NCBI GenBank assembly: GCA_964450955.1
Contig: CAYVFI010000068.1
Location: forward strand, 1 to 15,408
Origin: CAYNWT01 sp964450955
GTDB lineage: Bacteria; Planctomycetota; Planctomycetia; Planctomycetales; Planctomycetaceae
Length of the DNA stretch: 15,408 nucleotides
Direction: 5' to 3'
The number at the start of each line of letters is the position of its first letter. The stretch's first letter is position 1. Below, one piece after another: positions 1 to 7,273 of the stretch. The notes under the pieces were generated by a model. The model was not told the DNA's origin, ran no database searches, and was given only the letters and a program-made list of their open reading frames with translations. Both the position numbers and the translations under genes were made by a program.

Positions 1-7
1 TACCGGA

Positions 8-28
8 CCGACTCAGGGCCTGAGTCGG
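8..28. repeat. REP-like palindrome, 9-bp perfect stem
   Basis: CCGACTCAG (8-16) and CTGAGTCGG (20-28) are perfect reverse complements around a three-base loop. It lies about 200 bases past the purL stop and is not followed by a T-run on either strand, so it is more like an extragenic palindrome than an intrinsic terminator. It shares a CAGG...CCTGA core with the hairpins at 95-109 and 174-190. Confidence 0.55.
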
Positions 29-94
29 CTACATTTCAGTCGTTGCCAGCAACGAGTCAGGTCCATGACATTGATCAATAGTCGCACCAGTAGA

Positions 95-109
95 TCAGGC
101 TGTGCCTGA
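95..109. repeat. REP-like palindrome, 6-bp stem
   Basis: TCAGGC (95-100), loop TGT, GCCTGA (104-109). Same arm sequence as the hairpin at 174-190, with a different loop, in intergenic DNA downstream of purL. Confidence 0.5.
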
Positions 110-173
110 CGAATAGGAATGATCGAATTATCTTTGGCAGCGGAAGAGCGTTCCGTATTGTCCGACCGGGTCC

Positions 174-190
174 GTCAGGCAGAGCCTGAC
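174..190. repeat. REP-like palindrome, 7-bp stem
   Basis: GTCAGGC (174-180), loop AGA, GCCTGAC (184-190), a perfect stem 42 bases beyond the purL stop codon. It is the palindrome nearest to purL and could stabilise the 3' end of its mRNA, but no T-run follows. The arms match those at 95-109. Confidence 0.55.
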
Positions 191-231
191 CTGCCTTCAC
201 TGAGGATCACAACAATGCAGATGTCTCGCGA

Positions 232-3207
232 CTAACCCCACCGTAGCGGTTCCTGCCAGTGGGATTTCAATGAGTCACTCTGGGATTTCACCACGTTCCC
301 ACCGCCTGCTGAAACGGAAACCGAGTCACCACCAACGACTTTTCCGATCTCAACGACCGCAACACCGCCGAACGCAGCCTTCACAGCATCCACGTTCCCC
401 GGTTCCACCTCAAACACGAATCGTGAGTTACTCTCCGAAAATAACCGCACTAGCGCGTTGCAGTCGCCTTCGCATGGCATGTTGTCGAGATTGACTTCGA
501 CTCCCAAGCCACCCGCGAATGCCATTTCGGCGATGGCCACGGCGAGGCCGCCTTCGCTTAGGTCGTGGCATGATCGAATGAGGCCTTGTTGCATGCAGGC
601 GTGGGTGGCCTGGTACAGTTTCAAGGCGGCGGCCGGATTAACGGTTGGGACTTGGCCTGCGGTGGCTCGGTAGCCGGGGGTTGCGTTTCCACGGGCCGGG
701 GGGCCCATGCTACTTTCGGTGCCGCCCAGGTTGTTGACCATTGCGTAGTGGCTGCCGCCGAGTTCGTTCTTTGTGATGCCGGCGATCATTAGGATGTTGC
801 CGGCTTCTTTGAGGTCCATGGTGACGGCTTTTTCGACGTCGGGCATTTGGCCGAGGGCGCTGATGAGTAGCGTGCTGGGGATGGCGACGGTTTTCTTTTC
901 GCCGTTCTCTTCGTACGAGAATTCGTTGTTGAGACTGTCTTTGCCGCTGATGAATGGCGTGACGTATTCCAGAGCCATGTCGTAGCAGGCGGTGGCGGCT
1001 CGGACCAGCGTTCCCAGGGTGTGAGCCTTCTCTGTGTTGCCCCAGCAGAAGTTGTCCAGGATGGCGATCTGGTTCGGGTCGGCTCCGACGGCGACGGCGT
1101 TGCGGATGGCTTCGTCGATTGCTGATGCGGCCATCCAGTACGGGTCCAGGTCGCCGTACATTGGGTTCATGCCGTTGGAGACCACGATGCCTCGGTTCGA
1201 GTCGAGAACCGGACGAACCACGGCGGCGTCTGATGGGCCGTCGTTGTTGATTCCGACCAACGGCTTCACAACGCTGCCAGCCTGGACCTCGTGGTCGTAC
1301 TGGCGAATGATCCATTCTTTGCTGGCCACGTTTAGCGAGCCGAGAATGTTGAGCACGTCTTCTGTGTAGTCGTCTTTCTCAGGAGCGTTCAGCGGTTGGG
1401 CTGGTTGAATGGCGAAGGTTGCGTCGCGGATCACGGGTGGGCGGCCGTCGTGGAGGAACTCCATGGCCAGGTTGCCGACTTCGTTGTCGCCGTACTTCAG
1501 CGACAGGCGTTTGTCGTCGGTGAACTTGCCGATGACGGTGGCTTCGACGCCTTCGTCGGTGCACAGCTTGTTGAACTCTTCCCACGTGCTTTCGGGAACC
1601 GCCAGAACCATGCGTTCCTGAGCTTCACTGATCCAGATTTCGGTGTACGACAACCCGTCGTACTTCAACGGGCACTTGTCGAGCCACACTTCGGCTCCCA
1701 GTTCTTCGCCCATCTCGCCCACGGCACTGCTAAACCCGCCGGCTCCGCAGTCGGTGATGGCCGAATACAGTTCGCGATCGCGAGCTTCCAGAATGACGTC
1801 GGCCACCATCTTCTCTGTGATCGCGTTGCCAATCTGGACGGCTCCACCGGAAAGGTGTTCGCTCTCCTGCGTGAGTTCTGCCGAGGAGAATGTCGCACCG
1901 TGGATTCCGTCGCGACCGGTTCGACCGCCGACTGCGACAATCAAGTCGCCGGGCTGCTGATTGCCGAAGCACTTGTCGACAGGAATCATGGCGACGTTGC
2001 CGCAGTACACCAACGGGTTGCCGAGGTAGCGTTCGTCGAAGAAGACGGAACCGTTGACGGTCGGGATGCCCATGCGGTTACCGTAGTCACGCACGCCCGA
2101 CACAACACCCTTCGCGACGACTCGCGGATGCAGCGTGCCTGGCGGGAGGTCTTCGTACGGCGTTTCCGGCGGAGCGAAACAGAATACGTCGGTGTTCAGA
2201 ATCGGCTTGGCTCCGAGACCGGTTCCCAGCGGATCGCGAATCACGCCGCCGATGCCGGTGTTGGCTCCACCGTAAGGTTCCAACGCCGACGGGTGGTTGT
2301 GCGTTTCGACTTTGAAGCACACGTTTTGTTCTTCGTCGAACTTCACGATGCCCGCGTTGTCAGCGAACACGCTCACGCACCAATCGTCGTCGCCCAGACG
2401 TTCGCGAATCTCAACGGTCGCGGCGAAGATGGTTTCCTTCAGCATGTTTTCGAACGACGTTGTTTTCTCGGTTCCGTCTTCCTGAGTCTCGACGTACTTG
2501 ATGCGTCCGGCCAGGGTCTTGTGCGAACAGTGTTCGCTCCACGTTTGAGCGATTGTTTCGAGTTCAATATCAGTCGGGTCGCGATCGAGTTCCTGGAAGC
2601 GAGCTCGGATGGTTTGCATCTCGGCCGGTTGCAGGTACAGCTGACCTTCTTTGGACAGCACGTTGAGTTCATCGTCGGTCAGGTTACGGATCGCGACCGT
2701 CTTGAGTTCGAACGTGTAGTCAGAACCGACGGCGATGGAATCCATCTGCAGCGGCCCGGCGATGACCTGTTCGATGGCATCGTTCGCCAGAACACGGTTC
2801 GCCGCGCGGTCGAGTTCGCTTTGGTCGGAGTCGCCGTTGAACCAGTACTTCCTGGCCGTGGCGACGTTGTCCACGTTCAGCCCGAGTTCTTTAAGAGCCG
2901 ACTTGGTGCTGGAAGCAACGTTGTCTGTGACGCCCGGCTTCAGCAGTACGTTCAGCAGTGCTTCGCCGTTTTGCTTGTCACTGCCCGGCTTCATCACGCG
3001 ACAGTTCTCGACGACGCTGTCGCCCAGCAATTCCCGCATGGCTCGCTGAGCGTCTTCTTCGCTGAGTTCTCCTTCAACCAGAAAACACCGAGCGGACCGG
3101 ATGGACTTCACACTGTCCAGGCCGAACGCGTGGCATTCAGAAAGAACACGAGCAGCTTCACGGTCAACCTGATTGGCGGCCGGAGCGATTTCAATTTCCC
3201 AAAGCAT
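232..3207 (-). CDS. purL: Phosphoribosylformylglycinamidine synthase, PurS-PurS-PurL fusion
   Basis: ATP- and glutamine-dependent conversion of FGAR to FGAM in cytosolic purine synthesis. The protein has 991 residues. Residues 1-72 and 81-152 are two PurS-like alpha/beta units; the second has the typical LKPGV.D motif at 89-94. The synthetase core follows: WSEHCSHK (223-230), the ETHNHPSALEPYGG nucleotide and metal motif (301-314), then DCGAGGFSS, FISGKDS and, near the C-terminus, SCHDLSEGGLAV. The protein stops after the second synthetase half, so the glutaminase domain of the 1295-residue E. coli enzyme is absent and a separate PurQ must supply ammonia; none is in this window. The ATG at 3207 has no obvious Shine-Dalgarno but starts exactly at the first PurS strand. 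It is transcribed divergently from clpS. Identification is firm; the double PurS reading is from sequence resemblance. Confidence 0.95.
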   Translation of the reverse strand: MLWEIEIAPAANQVDREAARVLSECHAFGLDSVKSIRSARCFLVEGELSEEDAQRAMRELLGDSVVENCRVMKPGSDKQNGEALLNVLLKPGVTDNVASSTKSALKELGLNVDNVATARKYWFNGDSDQSELDRAANRVLANDAIEQVIAGPLQMDSIAVGSDYTFELKTVAIRNLTDDELNVLSKEGQLYLQPAEMQTIRARFQELDRDPTDIELETIAQTWSEHCSHKTLAGRIKYVETQEDGTEKTTSFENMLKETIFAATVEIRERLGDDDWCVSVFADNAGIVKFDEEQNVCFKVETHNHPSALEPYGGANTGIGGVIRDPLGTGLGAKPILNTDVFCFAPPETPYEDLPPGTLHPRVVAKGVVSGVRDYGNRMGIPTVNGSVFFDERYLGNPLVYCGNVAMIPVDKCFGNQQPGDLIVAVGGRTGRDGIHGATFSSAELTQESEHLSGGAVQIGNAITEKMVADVILEARDRELYSAITDCGAGGFSSAVGEMGEELGAEVWLDKCPLKYDGLSYTEIWISEAQERMVLAVPESTWEEFNKLCTDEGVEATVIGKFTDDKRLSLKYGDNEVGNLAMEFLHDGRPPVIRDATFAIQPAQPLNAPEKDDYTEDVLNILGSLNVASKEWIIRQYDHEVQAGSVVKPLVGINNDGPSDAAVVRPVLDSNRGIVVSNGMNPMYGDLDPYWMAASAIDEAIRNAVAVGADPNQIAILDNFCWGNTEKAHTLGTLVRAATACYDMALEYVTPFISGKDSLNNEFSYEENGEKKTVAIPSTLLISALGQMPDVEKAVTMDLKEAGNILMIAGITKNELGGSHYAMVNNLGGTESSMGPPARGNATPGYRATAGQVPTVNPAAALKLYQATHACMQQGLIRSCHDLSEGGLAVAIAEMAFAGGLGVEVNLDNMPCEGDCNALVRLFSESNSRFVFEVEPGNVDAVKAAFGGVAVVEIGKVVGGDSVSVSAGGGNVVKSQSDSLKSHWQEPLRWG

Positions 3208-3296
3208 GGCGGTGTTTTACGTCTGATGTTAAGGCAACGGAAAATGTGCGTCTGGACTTCTGGACCGTCGCCGCGAATAGTCGGGGGTGGGTATCT

Positions 3297-3460
3297 CGCA
3301 CTGGAGCGGAGAACGCAGAAAAGAAAGCGGAACTCTGTGTCCTTTGTTCCCTCTGCGAGACACTTCTTTCGCAGTGCCTGTGCAGCGGCGAGAGAAATGT
3401 CATACCATCCGGGCAGATCTTAAAGGTCTTCGTCGGCGTTGTTAACGCACTGGAGCGGAG
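3297..3460. repeat. 15-base direct repeat in the purL/clpS spacer
   Basis: CGCACTGGAGCGGAG occurs at 3297-3311 and again exactly at 3446-3460, 149 bases apart. The second copy supplies the GGAG part of the clpS ribosome-binding site. The first copy is followed by purine-rich then CT-rich text (3312-3371) that resembles extragenic repeat material rather than coding sequence. The spacer 3208-3468 has no convincing gene and must hold the divergent promoters of purL and clpS; I could not fix either one. Confidence 0.5.
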
Positions 3461-3468
3461 GAAGTTGA

Positions 3469-3804
3469 GTGACGGAGCAAACAATCACCCCAGACACGGC
3501 TTGGATTGTTAAATCCAAGCCGCCACGGCCAAAACAACAGCCGAAGTACAACGTCACCTTGTGGGATGACGATGATCATTCGTATGAGTACGTCATGCGA
3601 ATGCTGCAGCAACTCTTCGGTCACCCGCTTGAGAAGGGTTTCCAGCTGGCCAAAGAAGTTGATACGTCTGGCCGAGTCATCTGTTTGACGACCACCAGGG
3701 AACACGCCGAATTGAAGCGTGATCAAATTCATGCGTTTGGTCCGGATAAGCTGATCGCCGGTTGCAAGGGAGCGATGTCGGCAACTATTGAGCCGGTTGA
3801 GTGA
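3469..3804 (+). CDS. clpS: ClpS-family protease adaptor, divergent N-degron pocket
   Basis: Small cytosolic adaptor (111 residues) expected to dock on the ClpA/ClpC N-domain and deliver N-degron substrates to ClpP. The ClpS fold is aligned by hand from YNVTLWDDDDHSYEYV (27-42) to the end. Against E. coli ClpS, pocket Asn34 corresponds to Asp33 and His66 to Asp65 here (EVDTSGRVIC for AVHYQGKAIC), while the two following Asp residues are kept. The acidic pocket run DDDD (33-36) is unusual. Residues 1-25 are a flexible, Lys/Pro-rich N-terminal extension. The start is GTG at 3469, chosen because GGAGGAAG (3457-3464) is a strong, well-spaced ribosome-binding site and the fold needs no earlier residues. 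It appears monocistronic. ClpS membership is firm; substrate specificity is not inferable. Confidence 0.88.
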   Translation: MTEQTITPDTAWIVKSKPPRPKQQPKYNVTLWDDDDHSYEYVMRMLQQLFGHPLEKGFQLAKEVDTSGRVICLTTTREHAELKRDQIHAFGPDKLIAGCKGAMSATIEPVE

Positions 3805-4064
3805 AGTCCTTAATCGCGTGTCGCTAACCCAAACGGCCAACATTCTCAACCGCAGCCATTCTTGTCCTTCGGCACTTTACGCCGTTCGGAAACGGTTCTG
3901 ACATTGCCCACCTTCACAGTGGGGGGCCGGTGCTCTGACTACCCAGGCAGTGAATCTTGTCACGACACCTAAGTGGCCTGTTAACAATCCAACATTGTGA
4001 ATCTGGCAGTGTAAGTCCTGGAACGTGATTGCCGTGGTTTTTTGCTGACTTCGTGGCTTCACGC

Positions 4065-4092
4065 TTTCCGATTTCAATTAATGACCAATAAT
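4065..4092 (+). promoter_or_regulatory. Candidate promoter for the subtilase gene
   Basis: TTTCCG (4065-4070), a 16-base gap and AATAAT (4087-4092, 5 of 6 matches to the -10 consensus) form a weak sigma70-like promoter in the only AT-rich patch of the spacer. Transcription would start near 4099, just ahead of the hairpin at 4105-4121. The -35 is poor. Confidence 0.25.
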
Positions 4093-4104
4093 TATTCCAG
4101 ACTG

Positions 4105-4121
4105 TCAAGCGTTGCGCTTGA
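4105..4121 (+). promoter_or_regulatory. Leader hairpin upstream of the subtilase gene
   Basis: TCAAGCG (4105-4111) and CGCTTGA (4115-4121) form a perfect 7-bp stem with loop TTG, 51 bases before the ATG. It would sit at the very 5' end of the mRNA if the promoter at 4065-4092 is right, so mRNA stabilisation is possible. It could also be an operator. Confidence 0.35.
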
Positions 4122-4172
4122 TGTCGGTGAGTGCGGGTCATCTCTCTAACGTCGTTTTGATGGAGCCAGCTA

Positions 4173-6287
4173 ATGAGTTCTGGAAGTCGCAGACGCAGGG
4201 CGTTCACACCAAGCCTCTCAATTGTTGATGCTCTTGAGCCTCGTCTGTTGTTGTCCGGAGTCAACTGCTGTGGCGACGACATTTTGGATGGCAGCGGTTC
4301 AGATGCCGGGCGGGTCGCACCGTCTCAGGTTGGCGTCGCCAGCACTTCCGGAACAGAGACCGGCGAGATTCGACGCGGTAACCGGAACGACTGGTTCGAC
4401 GTCACTGTGACGGAAGATTCGAACGCCGCGATCACTCTTACAGAACTCAGCGGCAATCTAACACTGCGACTGTACGACCAGGACGGGCGACGTATTGGGC
4501 GGTCAACTCGCGGCGGCACTAATGACGAAGCGATTAACATTGAACTGGAGCCAGGCGAATACCGAATCCGAGTGACCGGGCATCGTCGAGCGACCGGGAC
4601 CTACCGGCTTGATTGGCAACTGGATTCAATCGATGGAGCCGGCAACACGCGCGAGACCGCACGGGATCTTGGAACGGTTGGGTCGGCTTTGTTTCAGGAT
4701 CGTGTTAACTCAGAAGATCCGCTGGATGTCTTCCGCTTCACGGTCGATCAGCGCAGCGAGTTGGCTCTCGAACTAACGGACCTTTCCGCGGACGCCGATC
4801 TTTACCTCTTCGATATTGATGGTCGTAGGTTGGCCAGTTCGTTCCTGTCTGGTTCTCAGGACGAACAGATCTCCGGCACCATTGGCCCGGGCACTTACTT
4901 TGCTGCCGTTTCGCCGTGGGAGGACGCTGATACCAGTTACACGTTTACAGTTGATGCAACGTCCATTGTCGAAGATGCACCGACTGACGGAGGCGAGACG
5001 GACGCGTTTCCTGATGTTCCTGATCTGCGAGGGACCAACAACTGGCACCTGAATGCGGTCAATGCACCCGAAGCGTGGGCTCAGGGTTATACCGGCGATG
5101 GCGTATTGGTTGCCGTGCTGGACACCGGTGTCAGCTTGGATCACCCGGATCTGGCATCCAACATTTATGTGAACCCGGGTGAGATTGCCGGTAACGGCAT
5201 CGACGATGACGGCAACGGTTTCGTTGACGACATCAACGGCTGGGACTTCACCACGAATACCAACGATGCGAACGACGTGCACGGACACGGAACGCACGTC
5301 GCTGGCATCATCGGAGCTGGTTCCAATGGTTTTGGCGCGACTGGTGTTGCCCATGACGCGACCATTCTTCCGGTGCAGGTTCTCAGCGACAGCGGCAGCG
5401 GTTCGAACCGTAGTGTTGCCAACGGCATTCGATACGCCGTCGATATTGGAGCCGACATTATTAACCTAAGCCTTGGTGGTGGTTTTAGTTCGACCATCCT
5501 CTCGGCATTGCGATACGCTGAGGCGAACGATGTTCTGGTTGTAGCCGCGGCCGGCAATGAAAGTGCCGATATCCCCAGTCATCCTGCGATCTTCAGCAAT
5601 CAACTAAACAACACTCTGTCGGTCGGCGCGTTCTCAAGCAGCAACCAGTTGGCTGGCTTCTCCAATCGTGTCGGTGGTAGTGGAGCGGTCCAGGTCGATG
5701 CGCCTGGTGTGGGCGTCTACAGCACGTATCCCGATGGTCGGTACGCTCGACTAAGCGGAACCAGCATGGCGGCTCCGAATGCCGCTGGTGTTGCCGCACT
5801 GGCTTTGTCGGCTAACGGCGACTTAAGTGCCGCGGAACTGCGCACCCTGCTTGTCAACGGTGCGGTAGATAGCGTTGCGAATTCCGACTCCATCGGTCGA
5901 GTTAACGCGGCAACTACGGTTGCATACGCGGCAGCCGGAGCCACTGGCAGTTCTCTTGCTTCTGCTCGAGCGTCAAACGGCAGTGATGACGGCAGCAACC
6001 AGATGAGTGCCACAACCAACACGGTCGCTCAAAGCCTGACCGCGACTGCAGTAGATGTTTTGGTTGAGGATGAACCGGCCGAGACATTCACACGTGTGCT
6101 GGTCGCCAGAGATGCCGATACCGCGCTACCAACCACCGTCGGTGAGAGCCAAAGTGAAACCGGTGTCCAGGAAACTGGTTCGGTTCAAATCGCTAACTAC
6201 GAAGGCGGCGAACAGACTGCGGACAGCGGACTGACTCTCGACACCGAACTGGATCTGTACTTCGCAAGCTTATCGGCCTTGAGTTAG
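4173..6287 (+). CDS. Secreted subtilisin-like serine protease (S8) with LEPR-XLL motif and two PPC domains
   Basis: Predicted exported endopeptidase of 704 residues. The N-terminus is basic (SRRRR, 5-9) and carries LEPRLLLSG (21-29), the planctomycete LEPR-XLL signature seen near the start of large surface or secreted proteins; there is no ordinary Sec signal. Two beta-rich pre-peptidase C-terminal (PPC)-like domains follow, about 70-150 and 182-262, each with a 'LRLYDQDG' or 'LYLFDIDG' strand. The S8 domain spans roughly 288-590, with catalytic Asp317 (VAVLDTGV), His372 (HGHGTHVAG), oxyanion Asn462 (AAAGNES) and Ser531 (SGTSMAAP). An Asp-rich NGIDDDGNGFVDDINGWDF stretch (341-359) is typical of this S8 subgroup and probably binds calcium. 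Residues 590-704 are low-complexity, Ser/Thr/Asp-rich and unassigned. All four key residues are present, so it should be active. The substrate is unknown. Confidence 0.93.
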   Translation: MSSGSRRRRAFTPSLSIVDALEPRLLLSGVNCCGDDILDGSGSDAGRVAPSQVGVASTSGTETGEIRRGNRNDWFDVTVTEDSNAAITLTELSGNLTLRLYDQDGRRIGRSTRGGTNDEAINIELEPGEYRIRVTGHRRATGTYRLDWQLDSIDGAGNTRETARDLGTVGSALFQDRVNSEDPLDVFRFTVDQRSELALELTDLSADADLYLFDIDGRRLASSFLSGSQDEQISGTIGPGTYFAAVSPWEDADTSYTFTVDATSIVEDAPTDGGETDAFPDVPDLRGTNNWHLNAVNAPEAWAQGYTGDGVLVAVLDTGVSLDHPDLASNIYVNPGEIAGNGIDDDGNGFVDDINGWDFTTNTNDANDVHGHGTHVAGIIGAGSNGFGATGVAHDATILPVQVLSDSGSGSNRSVANGIRYAVDIGADIINLSLGGGFSSTILSALRYAEANDVLVVAAAGNESADIPSHPAIFSNQLNNTLSVGAFSSSNQLAGFSNRVGGSGAVQVDAPGVGVYSTYPDGRYARLSGTSMAAPNAAGVAALALSANGDLSAAELRTLLVNGAVDSVANSDSIGRVNAATTVAYAAAGATGSSLASARASNGSDDGSNQMSATTNTVAQSLTATAVDVLVEDEPAETFTRVLVARDADTALPTTVGESQSETGVQETGSVQIANYEGGEQTADSGLTLDTELDLYFASLSALS

Positions 6288-6329
6288 GCAGAGTTCGGTC
6301 AAAGGCGTTGACGCACGGGAAGATGGGAA

Positions 6330-6365
6330 GGGTGGGCCTGAACGATTGGAGATCGGGGCCCACCC
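6330..6365. terminator. Candidate bidirectional terminator dyad
   Basis: GGGTGGGCC (6330-6338) and GGCCCACCC (6357-6365) form a perfect 9-bp GC-rich stem. The 18-base loop holds an inner 4-bp stem, CGAT (6343-6346) with ATCG (6352-6355). It sits between the convergent subtilase gene (stop at 6287) and tyrA (stop at 6368). No strong T-run follows on either strand, so termination may be inefficient or Rho-assisted. Confidence 0.5.
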
Positions 6366-6367
6366 AA

Positions 6368-7192
6368 TTACCCGAGTCGCAGGCGCGCTTGTTCAAGCAA
6401 TCGACGCGTTGCTTCGTCATCTGAGTGAACCGCCTCACGCAGGCTGCTGAGCTTTTGTTCGAAATCGTCAAGTGCTTCAAGCAGCGCTTCTCGATTCGTT
6501 CGGAAAATAGCGGTCCACAAGTCGGCGTCGCCTTTTGCGATTCGAGTCGTATCTGCGAATCCCGTTGCCGCGAAGGGCAGGGCGTCATCGTCCGGAGTAG
6601 CAGCCAGTGCTGCGGCGATGGCATGTGGCAGGTGGCTAATCTCTGCGACGACCTTGTCATGAGCCTCCGCACTCATCGTGGTGACGGTTGCTCCAAGCTG
6701 CGTCCACAGATCGGTTACTGTGCCGACAGCGTTTGCGGGCGCGTCTTCCGTTGGGCAAACGATACAGTTTGCATCGACAAACAGATTCGCGGCCGCGTTC
6801 TGGTGCCCGCTTTTTTCGGAACCAGCCATCGGGTGTGAACCGACAAAGCGTCCTTCTGTCGCAAGGTCAGTCAGATTGGCAACGATGGTTGCTTTCACAC
6901 TGCCAACGTCAGTAATCACCGCACCAGATTTTAAATGGTCGACCGCGGCCCGCACGTCGATAGCGATTCGATCAACGGGAGTGCAAACCACGACGATGTC
7001 GGCATTCTGCACAAGTTCGATATTGCAGCCGGCTTCGTCCAGCATGCCCAGTTCCTGAGCGTTTTGCACTGCGGCAGGATCGCGGCCAATACCGATAACA
7101 GTTGTTTGCGGCATTCGCTGCTGTACCGCTTTGGCAATCGAACCGCCCAGCAGTCCGACTCCGATAATTGCAATGGTGTCCGGTTGATTCAT
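6368..7192 (-). CDS. tyrA: Prephenate (or arogenate) dehydrogenase
   Basis: NAD(P)-dependent oxidative decarboxylation of prephenate to 4-hydroxyphenylpyruvate (or of arogenate to tyrosine) in cytosolic tyrosine synthesis. It has 274 residues. The Rossmann motif GVGLLGGS is at 11-18, followed by VVCTPVDRIA (68-77), ITDVGSVK (93-100), the substrate motif SHPMAGSEKSG (119-129), SHLPH (186-190) and GFADTTRIA (211-219); the two conserved His regions of the family are intact. There is no fused chorismate mutase and no ACT domain, so feedback control, if any, is not through a standard ACT domain. I chose the ATG at 7192 because the Rossmann strand begins seven residues later; the frame opens as far as 7237, but those 15 residues look non-coding. 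Adjacent genes do not share the pathway. Prephenate versus arogenate preference cannot be read from sequence. Confidence 0.92.
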   Translation of the reverse strand: MNQPDTIAIIGVGLLGGSIAKAVQQRMPQTTVIGIGRDPAAVQNAQELGMLDEAGCNIELVQNADIVVVCTPVDRIAIDVRAAVDHLKSGAVITDVGSVKATIVANLTDLATEGRFVGSHPMAGSEKSGHQNAAANLFVDANCIVCPTEDAPANAVGTVTDLWTQLGATVTTMSAEAHDKVVAEISHLPHAIAAALAATPDDDALPFAATGFADTTRIAKGDADLWTAIFRTNREALLEALDDFEQKLSSLREAVHSDDEATRRLLEQARLRLG

Positions 7193-7236
7193 GATGCGCG
7201 GAGTGTAGTAGATTGAGTGGCGGTAGACACACACCA

Positions 7237-7265
7237 TTGTCCAACGGGGACTCGGGTCGTATTGT
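7237..7265 (+). promoter_or_regulatory. Candidate retron promoter
   Basis: TTGTCC (7237-7242; 4 of 6 matches to TTGACA), 17-base spacer, TATTGT (7260-7265; 4 of 6 matches to TATAAT). The expected start near 7271-7274 coincides with the first base of the a1 arm at 7274. That positional agreement supports it more than the box scores do. Confidence 0.45.
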
Positions 7266-7273
7266 GGAAAGTA

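Larger units (their letters stand above)
3805..4172. other. 368-base intergenic region between clpS and the subtilase gene
   Basis: I see no credible gene here. It contains a short hairpin CCGTT/AACGG (3882-3895) that might mark the end of clpS transcription, though no T-run follows. A second weak hairpin, CCCAC/GTGGG, lies near 3907-3923. An AT-rich island with the palindrome AATAATTATT (4087-4096) is followed by the leader hairpin at 4105-4121. Small open frames on the minus strand have no recognisable content. Confidence 0.5.

Noticed and set aside
1396..3423. 675-codon open frame on the plus strand
   Set aside because: It lies antisense to most of purL and its protein shows no recognisable domain. 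Long antisense frames are expected opposite a GC-biased gene.
3914..4282. 122-codon minus-strand frame upstream of the subtilase
   Set aside because: It overlaps the first 110 bases of the subtilase gene on the other strand and has no domain or start signal.
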